A stretch of DNA of 64,000 nt from Actinomyces bowdenii (GCF_017592395.1 NZ_JAGFOU010000007.1:1-64000), one strand, 5' to 3'. Positions 25,992 to 35,110 are shown, counted from the stretch's first letter. Notes: generated by a model not told the origin, from the letters alone. Numbers and translations are program-made.

Positions 25992-26927
25992 ATGAGATCA
26001 CTGTTCACCGTGCAGCACCCCGCGGGCCGTCCCGTCTCCCCGCGTGTGCTCATCCACTACTTCGACGGCGCCATGGATGCGGGCAGCGCAGGGGCCCTCG
26101 CGGTCGAGCAGCTGCTCATGACCCTGCCCCACGAGCGCCTGGCCACCTTCGACATCGACTCCCTGGTGGATTACCGGGCCCGGCGCCCCGTGATGACCTA
26201 CTCCCGCAACACCTACTCCTCGGTGGAGATGCCCGAGCTCGTCCTGGACCTGCTCCAGGACGACGACGGCGAGGACCTCCTGCTCCTGCACGGCAGCGAG
26301 CCGGACTTCCGGTGGGACGACTTCGTGGGCTCGGTGGCCCACCTGGCGGTCTCCATGGGCGTGGGCCAGGCCATCGGCATCAGCGGCATCCCCATGGCCG
26401 TTCCCCACACCCGCCCCACTTACGTCCACCTCCACGGCAGCCGGCCCGAGCTGCTGCCCGCCCAGCCCGAGCTCTTCGGCCATGTCGAGCTGCCCGGCTC
26501 GATGTCCGCCTACCTGGAGCTGAGGCTGGGCGAGCTGGGCCTGGACTCCCGCGGCGCCTCGGCCGCCATCCCCCACTACCTGGCGCGCGACGAGTTCCCC
26601 CAGGGGGCCTCGGCGCTGCTGGCCGCCGTCGTCCAGGCCACGGGCCTGGCACTGCCCGTGGGCGACCTGGAGGCGGCCGCGAATGTCAACCGCGCCGAGA
26701 TCGACGCCGAGGCCTCCCAGCAGCCCGAGGTCTCCGCCGTCGTCTCGGCCCTGGAGGCCCAGTACGACGCGCTGGCCCCCCGCATGGAGGCCCACGACCA
26801 GCACCGGGCCGCCCCTGCCCTGGACCTTCCCAGTGCCGATGAGATCGGGGCGCGCCTGGAGGCCTTCCTGGAGTCCAAGGACTCCGGGGAGCTGGGCCCC
26901 CGGCGGGGCAGGGGCCCCGGGGCCTGA
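25992..26927 (+). CDS. PAC2 family protein (proteasome assembly chaperone-like)
   Basis: The 311-residue protein begins MRSLFTVQHPAGRPVSPRVL and contains FDGAMDAGSAG, LHGSEPDFRWDDF and GISGIPMAVPHTRP, the conserved pattern of the actinobacterial PAC2 family. The family is structurally related to eukaryotic proteasome assembly chaperones; its bacterial role is unsettled. ATG 25992 is chosen for the AAAGGAGG 8 nt upstream. The last 20 residues are a basic Gly/Arg tail. It appears monocistronic. Confidence 0.85.
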   Translation: MRSLFTVQHPAGRPVSPRVLIHYFDGAMDAGSAGALAVEQLLMTLPHERLATFDIDSLVDYRARRPVMTYSRNTYSSVEMPELVLDLLQDDDGEDLLLLHGSEPDFRWDDFVGSVAHLAVSMGVGQAIGISGIPMAVPHTRPTYVHLHGSRPELLPAQPELFGHVELPGSMSAYLELRLGELGLDSRGASAAIPHYLARDEFPQGASALLAAVVQATGLALPVGDLEAAANVNRAEIDAEASQQPEVSAVVSALEAQYDALAPRMEAHDQHRAAPALDLPSADEIGARLEAFLESKDSGELGPRRGRGPGA

Positions 26928-27074
26928 GGCGCGGCACCGGCCCGATTGCTGCTGGGTGACTCGCATTCTGCGTGCCGACACGGCGTTCCCTCAGTGGGCA
27001 GGACACGGGACACCCAGCGGAACGCGGGCGCGCAGGGCCGCGGGGCAGGCCGCATCAGCGAGGAGAGTGTCCAG

Positions 27075-27180
27075 ATCCCTGACAAACGCGGCTCCTGCAC
27101 CTGGGGCCTGGTTGAGGATCCGCGGAATCATGCGGGTGGTGGGGCGTGCGCTGCGCCGTGATCGGGCCTTTGTCAGGGAT
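27075..27180. repeat. 12-bp inverted repeat pair with 82-bp spacer
   Basis: ATCCCTGACAAA (27075-27086) and TTTGTCAGGGAT (27169-27180) are perfect reverse complements. They lie in the 547-bp gap after the PAC2 gene (26928-27474), which holds no convincing gene. They could be ends of a small mobile element or paired protein-binding sites. Confidence 0.5.
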
Positions 27181-27332
27181 TTTGACATCTGCACCCCTGA
27201 GTGCGCTCCTTGGTGAGGCGCGTATGGGGCTCGCGGGTGATAGACGTCGGGCTGCCCGGGAGGCGGTCACCATCCCGGCCCGCACGGCCAGAGCCGGGCT
27301 GCTTGCCGCGCAGCCCCGATGCGGGCACTAGC

Positions 27333-27402
27333 CGATCTCGTACCCTCGTCTTCCATCTCGTCAGCTGGAGGTACGAGATCGGGGGCAGGGGGGACGAGAT
27401 GG
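27333..27402. repeat. interleaved inverted repeats built on ATCTCGT
   Basis: CGATCTCGTACC (27333-27344) pairs with 27370-27381, and CCATCTCGTC (27353-27362) pairs with 27393-27402, both perfectly, in the order A-B-A'-B'. All four arms carry ATCTCGT or its complement. The centre reads GGAGGTACG, similar to the centres of the repeats at 5.9 and 53.4 kb. It sits just downstream of the convergent spermidine-synthase-like gene. Confidence 0.6.
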
Positions 27403-27474
27403 TGCGGTATCCGGGACCGGCCAGGCCTCATGGGCAACGCCTCATGGACGCCGCCCCGACCCCGCCGGCCGGTC

Positions 27475-28317
27475 TCACGCCCCGGGCAGCGCGCGGTCCT
27501 CGGGCGACCAGGTGCGCACCGGCAGCGGCAGGCGGCGCACGGCATGCTCGACCTCCCGGCACTGGTCGGGGGCGAAGGGCTCGCGTCGGCACACCAGCAC
27601 CAGGTTGCCGGGCCTGGCGCCCCGGGCCACCGGCGGGTCCGCCACCACGAGCAGGCCGCCGAAGAGCCGGCGCAGCAGTCCCAGCTCGGCTCCCAGCTCC
27701 GGGCGCGGAGGCGAGACGGTATTGATGAGCGCGATCCCGCCCGGCCGCAGGGCCCGCAGGCAGCTGGCCAGGAAGGCCTCATCGCGGCAGTTGGGCGGGA
27801 CCGCCGACCGGGTGAAGACATCGCGCACCACCACATCCCACTGGCCCGGCCTCAGCTCGGGCAGCACCCGGGCCGCGTCGCCCACCCGGATGCGCAGGCG
27901 CGGTGAGCGCGGCAGGTCGAACCACTGGCGGGCATAGCGGGCCAGGGCCTCATCGATCTCCACCGCCAGCTGGGCCGAGCCGGGGCGGGTGCGGTCCCAG
28001 GCGCGGGCCAGGGCGCAGCCCGCCCCGCCCAGGTGCAGGGCGCGCAGGGGCGTGCCCCGGCCCAGGAGCACCTCGGCGACGGCGTCCATCTGCTGGTGGT
28101 ACTCGAAGTCCAGGCGAGTCGGGTCGCGCAGGTCCAGGTAGGAGGACTCGGTGCCGTCGAGCAGCAGCAGGACCCCGTCCTCGCGCCGCACCAGCTCGGC
28201 GCTCGCCAGCGAGGTGGGCACCGGGCCGACCGGCAGATGGGCCAGGGATGAGTGGCCGGGGGAGGAGGGCCCGGCTCGGCCCGAGGAGCGCCGCGCGCCG
28301 CGGCCCGGCCTGCTCAT
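27475..28317 (-). CDS. spermidine-synthase-like methyltransferase-fold protein
   Basis: The 280-residue protein has the SAM-dependent Rossmann fold of the spermidine synthase family: LDFEYHQQMDAVAEVLL, the glycine loop LHLGGAGCALA, the acidic strand end VEIDEALARYARQWF and WDVVVRDVF. It lacks the long membrane part of some family members. Whether it makes polyamines cannot be told. The ATG at 28317 follows GGAGGG. An upstream extension to 28707 is low-complexity and probably not coding. Confidence 0.75.
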   Translation of the reverse strand: MSRPGRGARRSSGRAGPSSPGHSSLAHLPVGPVPTSLASAELVRREDGVLLLLDGTESSYLDLRDPTRLDFEYHQQMDAVAEVLLGRGTPLRALHLGGAGCALARAWDRTRPGSAQLAVEIDEALARYARQWFDLPRSPRLRIRVGDAARVLPELRPGQWDVVVRDVFTRSAVPPNCRDEAFLASCLRALRPGGIALINTVSPPRPELGAELGLLRRLFGGLLVVADPPVARGARPGNLVLVCRREPFAPDQCREVEHAVRRLPLPVRTWSPEDRALPGA

Positions 28318-28676
28318 GCCACGGCCCTCCGCTCCGGTACCGCCTTCTTGGATGTCACAGGAGCACGTTAGCCTGGGCATGACGGCGGCACCCGTGGCCG
28401 ACGCGCCCGGTCCCCGGCGGATCGCCTCGGGACGGGCCGCGGCGATCCACGGTGGTCGGCCGCCGAGCGCCACGGATGCGAGGAGAGTGTGAGGAGCAGG
28501 CCCCTGATGACGACGAGGATCCCGGCGGCCGCGGCCTCCGCAATGCGCAGGCCCTCCCCGGCAGCGCCGGTGGAGGCGGCGCAGGCCCCGCCCACCGGCC
28601 GGGACGGCGCCTGCGCGCGCCGCCCCCGGCGCGGCGGACCCGGCGGGACCCGGCATGGGGGACGCGGGGGAGCGGC
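28318..28676. other. divergent intergenic region, no clear gene
   Basis: This 359-bp gap separates the divergent spermidine-synthase-like and dinB genes and must hold both promoters. A plus-strand frame of 37 codons (28379-28492) follows TAGCCT by 4 nt and could be a tiny leaderless frame, but composition gives no support. No hairpin stands out. Confidence 0.4.
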
Positions 28677-29906
28677 ATGAGCCGGGCCCCGCGCTCCCAG
28701 GCCGCACGGCGCTCCTGGGGCCAGGACGACTCGGCCACCCCCATCCTCCATGTGGACATGGATGCCTTCTTCGCCTCCGTCGAGCTCCTGGAGCACCCCG
28801 AGCTGGCCGGGCGGCCGGTGATCGTCGGCGGCCAGGACGGGCGCGGCGTGGTCTCGGCGGCCTCCTACGAGGCCCGCGCTTACGGGGTGGCCTCGGCCAT
28901 GTCCATGGCCGAGGCCACCCGGCGCTGCCCGCAGGCCGTCGTCCTGCCGGTGCGCCACCGCCTCTACTCCCAGGTCTCGGCCCGCATCATGGCGGTCCTC
29001 GACGAGGTCACGCCCCTGGTGGAGCGGCTCAGCGTCGACGAGGCATTCCTGGACGTCAGCGGCTCCAGGAGGCGCATGGGCAGCCCCTGCCGGATCGCCG
29101 CGTGGATCCGAGCCCAGGTGCGCCAGCGCATCGGGGTCCCCGCATCGGTGGGGATCGCCTCGACCAAGCTCGTCGCCAAGCTCGCCTCGGCCCATGCCAA
29201 GCCCGACGGCGTCCTGCTCGTGCCCGCCCAGGCCACCCAGGACTTCCTCAACGTCCTGCCGGTGGAGGCCCTGTGGGGAGTGGGGGCCCGCAGCGCCGAG
29301 CAGCTGGCCCGCTGGGGCATCACCGATGTGCGCACCCTGGCCGCCACCGAGGTGCGCCTCCTGGAGCGGATCCTGGGGACCGCGGCGGGCAGGCACCTGC
29401 ACGACCTGGCCCACGGCATCGACCCGCGCCCGGTCAGCCCCGGGCGCGAGGAGAAGTCGGTGGGCACGGAGTCCACCTTCTACTCCACGCTCACCGACCG
29501 GGAGCATGCCCGCACGATCCTGCTGGACCAGACCCACCAGTGCGCCGCCCGCCTGCGTGCCGGGGGCCTGCGCTGCCGGGTGGTCGTCCTCAAGGCCCGC
29601 GGCGCCGACTTCACCACCGTGACCCGCTCGCGCACCCTGTCGGTCCCCACCGATCTGGCGCGCGACATCTGGCAGACCATCAGCGCCCTGTTCGAGGCCC
29701 TGCCCACCCCCGGCGGCGGATTCCGGCTCCTGGGGGTGCGGGTCGAGGGCCTGGCCCGCGGCGATGACGGCGTCCAGCTCCTGCTGGATGACGATCCCCG
29801 CCGCGGGGCGCCGGAGCGGGCCGCCGACGAGGTGCGCCGGCGCTGGGGCCGCCAGGCCCTGGCCCCCGCCAGCCTGCTGGGCGGTCCCCGCCGGCCGGCC
29901 CGCTGA
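28677..29906 (+). CDS. dinB: DNA polymerase IV (Y-family, DinB)
   Basis: The 409-residue protein carries out translesion DNA synthesis. The catalytic motif ILHVDMDAFFASVELL lies near residues 23-38, VVSAASYEARAYGV is the fingers region, and RLSVDEAFLDVSG holds the second pair of acidic metal ligands. Helix-hairpin-helix (LWGVGARSAEQLARWGI) and little-finger domains follow. No beta-clamp motif of the usual C-terminal type is obvious in the LLGGPRRPAR tail. ATG 28677 follows GGGGGAG. Longer upstream reading is Arg/Pro-rich and unlikely. Confidence 0.92.
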   Translation: MSRAPRSQAARRSWGQDDSATPILHVDMDAFFASVELLEHPELAGRPVIVGGQDGRGVVSAASYEARAYGVASAMSMAEATRRCPQAVVLPVRHRLYSQVSARIMAVLDEVTPLVERLSVDEAFLDVSGSRRRMGSPCRIAAWIRAQVRQRIGVPASVGIASTKLVAKLASAHAKPDGVLLVPAQATQDFLNVLPVEALWGVGARSAEQLARWGITDVRTLAATEVRLLERILGTAAGRHLHDLAHGIDPRPVSPGREEKSVGTESTFYSTLTDREHARTILLDQTHQCAARLRAGGLRCRVVVLKARGADFTTVTRSRTLSVPTDLARDIWQTISALFEALPTPGGGFRLLGVRVEGLARGDDGVQLLLDDDPRRGAPERAADEVRRRWGRQALAPASLLGGPRRPAR

Positions 29907-30004
29907 CCGCCCGGGAGCCGCTGCGCCCGAGCCCCTCGCAGGCGCAGGGCGCCAGGTTTTCCCCAGGGGCGCATAGCGCCTATTGTTGAAGCAGGGTCCC
30001 TGAG

Positions 30005-30030
30005 CCGGGCGGCCGTCGCCGACCGCCCGG
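30005..30030 (+). terminator. hairpin after dinB
   Basis: CCGGGCGG (30005-30012) and CCGCCCGG (30023-30030) are perfect complements around a 10-nt loop, about 100 bp after the dinB stop and 50 bp before the DUF3040 start. It could be a terminator for dinB. Confidence 0.4.
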
Positions 30031-30080
30031 AGCGCACCGGGCAGGAGCCCGCACACGGCTCACAGACAATGAGGAGCACC

Positions 30081-30494
30081 ATGGCACTGTCAGAGCGAGA
30101 GCAGCAGGTTCTACGTGACCTGGAATCCCAGCTGCATCAGGAGGATCCCGCCCTGGCCGACAGCCTTGAGCGCGACGAGCGCCGCCTGACGCGCCCCTCC
30201 CCCCGCCACGTCGGCGCCGGGGTGGCCCTGGTCCTGGTGGGCCTGAGCCTCCTGGTCGGGGGGGTCTCCGTTGGTCACGGTCTGGTCTCGATCCTGCTGG
30301 GGGTCGCGGGCTTCGCCATCGCGGTCTGGGGGGTGAGCCTGGCCCTGACCCGCGTGAGCAGCGGCCCCAAGGGCCCGATCCCCTCCCCGCCCCGCAGGGG
30401 CCCCAAGCGCCCCAACGGCCGCCGGGGCTCGGGCCCCTCCTTCATGGACCGCCAGTCCGAGCGCTGGGATCGGCGCCGCGACTCCCAGGGCTGA
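30081..30494 (+). CDS. DUF3040 domain protein
   Basis: The 137-residue protein begins MALSEREQQVLRDLESQL, the diagnostic start of the actinobacterial DUF3040 family, with two membrane segments (about residues 46-66 and 68-88) and a basic Pro/Arg-rich cytoplasmic tail. Function is unknown; family members often lie just upstream of mraZ, as here. I chose ATG 30081 because GAGGAG lies just upstream; ATG 30069 is a possible alternative adding four residues. Confidence 0.88.
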   Translation: MALSEREQQVLRDLESQLHQEDPALADSLERDERRLTRPSPRHVGAGVALVLVGLSLLVGGVSVGHGLVSILLGVAGFAIAVWGVSLALTRVSSGPKGPIPSPPRRGPKRPNGRRGSGPSFMDRQSERWDRRRDSQG

Positions 30495-30534
30495 CCCGGG
30501 CCCTCCACACTCCTCCACCTGAGCCCCGCCACTG

Positions 30535-30567
30535 GATCCCGCCGTCGTGCACTGCGACGGCGGGATC
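30535..30567 (+). terminator. 13-bp perfect hairpin after the DUF3040 gene
   Basis: GATCCCGCCGTCG (30535-30547) pairs perfectly with 30555-30567 around a 7-nt loop. It lies 41 bp after the stop codon and separates this gene from the dcw promoter region. Confidence 0.7.
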
Positions 30568-30805
30568 GTCGTCCCTCCGGGCCCACCACCTCCCTCCACC
30601 TCCCCATCGGCCCGCATCCGGCGGCCTGAGGCGCCTGCCTGCCGCCGGCCCCACCGCCCTGGTCTCCTGAGGCGGTTCCTGGGCTGCGCCTGCAGGGCCC
30701 CTGCCTGAGACCTGAGGGCGGCGGTGCACCACGCCGTGGCCGCCAGGATCCTCCACTTCGCACCACCCGGAGAATCCCTTGCAATGGCAAGGATCAGAGA
30801 TGCAG

Positions 30806-30869
30806 TTGTGATCGGTTGCCGGCATCTGTTAGGGAGAAAGGGGAGGAAAGTGGAGTAAGGTGGGGCGCA
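30806..30869 (+). promoter_or_regulatory. dcw promoter region with MraZ-box-like direct repeats
   Basis: Three 10-bp-spaced units, GGGGAGGAAA (30840), GTGGAGTAAG (30850) and GTGGGGCGCA (30860), match the TGGGN-N5 repeat pattern that MraZ binds upstream of its own operon. A possible promoter lies just before (TTGTGA 30806-30811, TAGGGA 30830-30835, 18-bp spacer). MraZ would therefore repress from around the transcription start. The boxes are seen; the binding is inferred from MraZ in other bacteria. Confidence 0.65.
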
Positions 30870-30897
30870 CGGGTAGCCGAGGGGAAGGAGGTGCCCG

Positions 30898-31329
30898 ATG
30901 TTCCTGGGCACCCATGCCCCGAAGCTGGATGAGAAAGGCCGTCTCATCCTCCCGGCCAAGTTCCGTGAGGAGCTGGCAGGCGGAATCGTCCTGACCCGTG
31001 GTCAGGAGCGCTGCCTGTACGCCTTCACCACCGCCGAGTTCGAGCGCATGTACGCCCAGCTGCGTGAGGCGCCCCTGGCGCAGAAGCAGGCGCGCGACTA
31101 CATCCGCGTCATGCTCTCGGGAGCCGACTCGCAGATCCCGGACAAGCAGGGCCGCATCACGCTGCCCGCTCCGCTGAGGGCCTACGCCGGCCTGACTCGC
31201 GACCTCGCGGTCATCGGCGCCGGCGCCCGTGTGGAGATCTGGGACGCCACCGCATGGAGCGACTACCTGACCGCTCAGGAGCAGGTCTTCGCCGAGACCG
31301 CCGAGGAGATCATCCCCGGCTTCTTCTGA
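30898..31329 (+). CDS. mraZ: transcriptional regulator MraZ
   Basis: The 143-residue protein has two AbrB-like swapped-hairpin domains, each with a DxxGR motif: [14 protein letters not shown] (about 10-23) and [14 protein letters not shown] (about 81-94). MraZ forms ring-shaped oligomers that bind repeats in the dcw promoter. ATG follows AAGGAGGTG. It is the first gene of the dcw cluster; a 234-bp gap with a small hairpin (31479-31497, TGAACCC/GGGTTCA) separates it from rsmH. Confidence 0.96.
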   Translation: MFLGTHAPKLDEKGRLILPAKFREELAGGIVLTRGQERCLYAFTTAEFERMYAQLREAPLAQKQARDYIRVMLSGADSQIPDKQGRITLPAPLRAYAGLTRDLAVIGAGARVEIWDATAWSDYLTAQEQVFAETAEEIIPGFF

Positions 31330-31563
31330 GACACAACCGAGACAGCACGCTGTCGGTGACCCGCCTCGTGAGGTCTCCGCCCGATGCCGAGTCCGGCGCC
31401 TCTTCCCCGGCGCCGGAACCACGGGAGGAGTCCTGGCGGTGCGGATCCCCGACGCCGCCCCACCCCCTCGGCCCTCCCTGAACCCTTCGCGGGTTCAGTG
31501 TCGGTCCGTGCGGGATCCGGGCATCACCAGCGCGACCCAGGCAGCACAGGAAGGAGGGAGCGC

Positions 31564-32709
31564 ATGACAGCGACCGCAGGCGACCGGGGCACCGCCCCGG
31601 GGCCGGAGCAGGGCACCGTCCCCGCCGCGCAGCGTCACACCCCCGTGCTGCTCGAGCGCTGCCTGGACCTCCTGGCCCCCGCCCTCCAGGACGGGCCCGC
31701 CCCGGTGATGATCGACGGCACCCTGGGCATGGGCGGCCACACCGAGGCCGCCCTGGAGCGCTTCGAGCGCCTCACCGTCATCGGCATCGACCGGGACGCC
31801 CAGGCGATCTCCCTGGCCACCGAGCGGCTGGCCCGCTTCGGCCCGCGCTTCCGTGCCGTGCACACCACCTACGACCGCATCGATGAGGTCGCCCGGGAGG
31901 GCGGCCGGGGCGGCGTTGACGCGGTCCTCATGGACCTGGGCGTCTCCTCCCTCCAGCTCGACGAGGCCGGGCGGGGATTCTCCTACGCGCGTCCCGCGCC
32001 CCTGGACATGCGCATGGATCAGGGCGGTGGGAGCACCGCCCAGGAGCTGCTGGAGGAGGCCTCCCAGGAGGAGCTGGCCTGGATCCTGCGCACCTACGGC
32101 GAGGAGCGCTTCGCCTCGCGGATCGCCGCCGCCCTGGTGCGCCGCCGCGAGGCGGGCCGGGCCGTGAGCACCACCGCCGAGCTGGCCGAGCTGGTCCGCG
32201 AATCGGTGCCGGCCGCGGCCCGGCGCACCGGGGGGCACCCGGCCAAGCGCACCTTCCAGGCCCTGCGCATCGCGGTCAATTCCGAGCTCGACGTCCTTCA
32301 ACGGGCACTGCCCTGCGCGCTGGACGCCCTGCGCGAGGGAGGGCGCCTGGTGGTGGAGTCCTACCACTCCCTGGAGGACCGCATCGTCAAGCAGGTCCTG
32401 GCCGCGGGGGCGGCCTCGCGCGCCCCCGAGGGCCTGCCCCTCGTCCCGGAGGCCGACCGGCCCTACCTCGAGCTCCTCACCCACGGCGCGGTCAAGGCCG
32501 ACGCCCTCGAGATCGCCTCCAACCCGCGCTCGGCCAGCGTGCGGCTGCGGGCCGCCATGCGCACCCGCGACGCCCTCCAGGCCCCCGCGCTGGGAGTGGA
32601 GCGGCCCACCGGGCGCGCACCGGGGCCCCGCCCGCCGCAGTCGCGCCGAGCACCACGATCACCACGAGTCCAACGACACACCCGCAACCCAGGAGGGGCA
32701 CACCGATGA
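31564..32709 (+). CDS. rsmH: 16S rRNA (cytosine-1402-N4)-methyltransferase
   Basis: The 381-residue enzyme methylates C1402 in the ribosomal P site using SAM. Seen: HTPVLLERCLDLL, the glycine loop DGTLGMGGHTEA, VLMDLGVSSLQLDEAGRGFS and the late RTFQALRI-type motif AKRTFQALRIAVN. ATG 31564 is preceded by AAGGAGGG; an earlier in-frame start at 31384 lacks a site. The last 50 residues are Pro/Arg-rich. Its stop overlaps the ftsL start by 4 bp. Confidence 0.95.
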   Translation: MTATAGDRGTAPGPEQGTVPAAQRHTPVLLERCLDLLAPALQDGPAPVMIDGTLGMGGHTEAALERFERLTVIGIDRDAQAISLATERLARFGPRFRAVHTTYDRIDEVAREGGRGGVDAVLMDLGVSSLQLDEAGRGFSYARPAPLDMRMDQGGGSTAQELLEEASQEELAWILRTYGEERFASRIAAALVRRREAGRAVSTTAELAELVRESVPAAARRTGGHPAKRTFQALRIAVNSELDVLQRALPCALDALREGGRLVVESYHSLEDRIVKQVLAAGAASRAPEGLPLVPEADRPYLELLTHGAVKADALEIASNPRSASVRLRAAMRTRDALQAPALGVERPTGRAPGPRPPQSRRAPRSPRVQRHTRNPGGAHR

Positions 32710-33164
32710 ACGCTACTGCCACTGCCCGTGCCGCGCGGCCCGAGGCGGCCCGCCGCACTGCCACGAGCTGGAGCGGCGCAGCGGCAGGGGCCGGTGCGCG
32801 CGCCCGCGGCCAGGCCCCCGCCTCCCGGCCGGACCTGCGCGTCATCCGCGCCGCCGCCCCGGCCCGCTCCACCCTGCCCTTCCTGGCGATGAACATCATC
32901 ATCCTGGCCGGGGCGCTGGTGGCCTCCATGCTCCTCAACGCCCAGATGGCCTCCACCGCCTACCGGATGAAGGAGGTGCAGGTCGAGGTCAACATCATGA
33001 ACGACCACGTGGAGACCCTGCGCACCCAGGTCCAGGAGGCCTCGGCCCCCGACACCCTGGCCGCCAAGGCGGCCGAGCTGGGCATGGTCCCGGCCGGCGC
33101 TCCCGGAGTGGTGGACCTCAACGGCAACAGGCTCACCAACGGCACTGCCGCCCAGGCGGGGTAG
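32706..33164 (+). CDS. ftsL: FtsL-like cell division protein
   Basis: This 152-residue bitopic membrane protein has a basic Ala/Arg-rich cytoplasmic N-terminus, one membrane segment (about residues 58-80, LPFLAMNIIILAGALVASML), and a short coiled-coil-like outer part (MKEVQVEVNIMNDHVETLRT). FtsL bridges FtsQ/DivIB to FtsW-FtsI at the septum. Sequence identity in this family is low; position between rsmH and ftsI and topology support the call. Confidence 0.8.
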   Translation: MNATATARAARPEAARRTATSWSGAAAGAGARARGQAPASRPDLRVIRAAAPARSTLPFLAMNIIILAGALVASMLLNAQMASTAYRMKEVQVEVNIMNDHVETLRTQVQEASAPDTLAAKAAELGMVPAGAPGVVDLNGNRLTNGTAAQAG

Positions 33165-33170
33165 GCGCCC

Positions 33171-34955
33171 ATGAACCCATCGCGTCGTCAGGTCCTGCGG
33201 CTCGGGGGTGCCGGGCTCTTCGGCGTCCTCGCCGCGCGCACCGCCTACCTCCAGGTCGTCGCCGGTCCCGAGCTGGCGGACAAGGCCAAGGCCGAGCGCA
33301 CCGTGTCCTGGGTCAACCGCGCCCCTCGCGGAGATATCACCGGCCGTGACGGCACCGTCCTGGCCTCCTCCGCGGTGACCTACGACATCGGGGTCAACCA
33401 GGTCCTGGTCGCCCAGTACGAGCGCACCGAGGACCGGCCCGAGCAGGCGGGGGAGGCCGCCGACGTCGTCGTGGGCCACGGCGCCGCGGCCGCGGCCGCC
33501 CAGCTCGCCCCCATCCTGGGCCTGGACCGCCTGGAGCTGGGGGCGGCCCTGGTGGGGGACTCCACCTACGAGATCATCGCCGAGCGGGTCAACCCCGACA
33601 CCTGGCGCAAGATCAAGGCCCTGGGCATCCCGGGCATCGAGCCCGACCAGCGCACCACCCGCACCTACCCCGCCGGGAGGGTGGCCGGCAACGTCCTGGG
33701 CTTCACCAGCGAGGGCGAGGGCCGTCAGCTGCACGGTGCCGCCGGGCTGGAGCTGACCCAGGACGAGCTGCTCACCGGCACCGACGGGCGGGGCAGTGAG
33801 GAGATCGGGCGCACCGGCGTCATCATCCCCACCGGGGAGCAGGAGGACACCGAGGCCGTCCCCGGCTCCACGGTGCGCACCACCCTCAACCCCGACCTGC
33901 AGTCCATCGCCCAGGGCGCCATCGACAAGGTTGTGGCCGCCGAGGGGGCCCTGTGGGGCGTGGTGGTGGCCATGGAGCCCGACACCGGCAAGATCGTCGT
34001 CCTGGCCGACTCCGACTCCGTGGACCCCTCCGACCCCTCGGCCTCCTCGGAGGACGACCGCGCCGCGCGCTCGGTCCAGGCGGTCTTCGAGCCCGGCAGC
34101 GTGGGCAAGGTCGTCACCTTCGCCACCGCCATCGAGGAGGGGACCATCACCCCCGAGGACACCTGGAGCGTGCCCTACACCTGGACCACCGCCAACGGGC
34201 AGTCCTTCCACGACGCCCACGAGCATGAGGATCAGGTGCTCACCACCGCCCAGGTCCTGGCCGAGTCCTCCAATGTGGGGACCATCCAGGTGGGGGAGAC
34301 CCTGGCCGACGAGGTGCGCCACTCCTACATGGAGAGATTCGGCTGGGGCGAGGCCACCGGCATCGAGATGCCCGCGGAGTCCTCCGGCATCATCAGCACC
34401 CCCGACCAGTGGGACGACCGCACCCGCTACACCACCATGTTCGGCCAGGGCCTGGCCACCACCAGCCTCCAGGCCGTCCAGTCCCTGGCGGCCATCGCCA
34501 ACAGGGGCGTGCGCGTGGCCCCCCGCATCGTGGACGCCTGGATCGACGCCGAGGGCCGAGTCACCCCCCAGGCCCAGCCCGAGGGTGTGCGGGTCGTGAC
34601 CGAGGCCACGGCTGCCACCATGACCGAGATGCTCATCGGGGTCACCCAGGAGGGCGGCACCGCTGAGGCCGCCTCCATCGACGGCTACCTGGTGGCCGGC
34701 AAGACCGGGACCACCGAGATCCTCACCGAGGACGGCACCGTGGCCTCCTTCGTCGGCTTCCTGCCGGCCAGAGCCCCCGCACTGGCCATCGCGGTCATCA
34801 TCTACCGCCCCAACGGCGTCTACGGCGGGACCGTGGCCGCCCCGGTCTTCCGGGAGGTCGCCCTGGCCGCCATGCAGTCCATGGGCATCGCGCCGGACCC
34901 ATCGGTCATCGCGGCAGCCGCCGCCCGGCAGGCCGAGGAGGAGCAGGGGCTCTGA
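33171..34955 (+). CDS. ftsI: septal peptidoglycan transpeptidase (PBP2/FtsI family)
   Basis: The 594-residue class B penicillin-binding protein cross-links septal peptidoglycan. It has an N-terminal membrane anchor (about 8-27), a pedestal domain with RGDITGRDGTVLASS, and the transpeptidase domain with the SxxK motif S310-V-G-K313 (EPGSVGK), the SxN motif S366-S-N368 and KTGT at 511-514. All catalytic residues are present. It follows ftsL by 6 bp. A 161-bp gap precedes murE. Confidence 0.95.
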   Translation: MNPSRRQVLRLGGAGLFGVLAARTAYLQVVAGPELADKAKAERTVSWVNRAPRGDITGRDGTVLASSAVTYDIGVNQVLVAQYERTEDRPEQAGEAADVVVGHGAAAAAAQLAPILGLDRLELGAALVGDSTYEIIAERVNPDTWRKIKALGIPGIEPDQRTTRTYPAGRVAGNVLGFTSEGEGRQLHGAAGLELTQDELLTGTDGRGSEEIGRTGVIIPTGEQEDTEAVPGSTVRTTLNPDLQSIAQGAIDKVVAAEGALWGVVVAMEPDTGKIVVLADSDSVDPSDPSASSEDDRAARSVQAVFEPGSVGKVVTFATAIEEGTITPEDTWSVPYTWTTANGQSFHDAHEHEDQVLTTAQVLAESSNVGTIQVGETLADEVRHSYMERFGWGEATGIEMPAESSGIISTPDQWDDRTRYTTMFGQGLATTSLQAVQSLAAIANRGVRVAPRIVDAWIDAEGRVTPQAQPEGVRVVTEATAATMTEMLIGVTQEGGTAEAASIDGYLVAGKTGTTEILTEDGTVASFVGFLPARAPALAIAVIIYRPNGVYGGTVAAPVFREVALAAMQSMGIAPDPSVIAAAAARQAEEEQGL

Positions 34956-35026
34956 GGCGCGGGACGGCGGCCGGCAGGCGCTACCGCGGCCCGCCGTCAT
35001 CGACGCCGAGAAGAGGGGGTACCGAT

Positions 35027-35110
35027 ATGGACAGTGATCACCAGCACGCGCCCAACCGGCTCCAGGGCCCCTCTGTGGGAGATCCACAGTCAGCGCCCGC
35101 GATAGATTGA
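35027..35110 (+). CDS. possible 27-codon small ORF before murE
   Basis: An ATG preceded by AGAGGGGG opens a 27-residue frame (MDSDHQHAPNRLQGPSVGDP...) that ends 6 nt before the murE ATG. It would be a leader peptide coupled to murE. There is no homology support, and a chance frame is quite possible. Confidence 0.22.
   Translation: MDSDHQHAPNRLQGPSVGDPQSAPAID

Noticed and set aside
28379-28492. 37-codon leaderless gene before dinB
   Set aside because: Spacing from TAGCCT is 4 nt rather than the 6 nt seen elsewhere, and the peptide is Arg/Pro/Ala-rich like random GC-rich sequence.
31479-31497. TGAACCC/GGGTTCA hairpin before rsmH as a terminator or tRNA arm
   Set aside because: Only 7 bp with a 5-nt loop, no U-tract and no surrounding cloverleaf; too weak to call.
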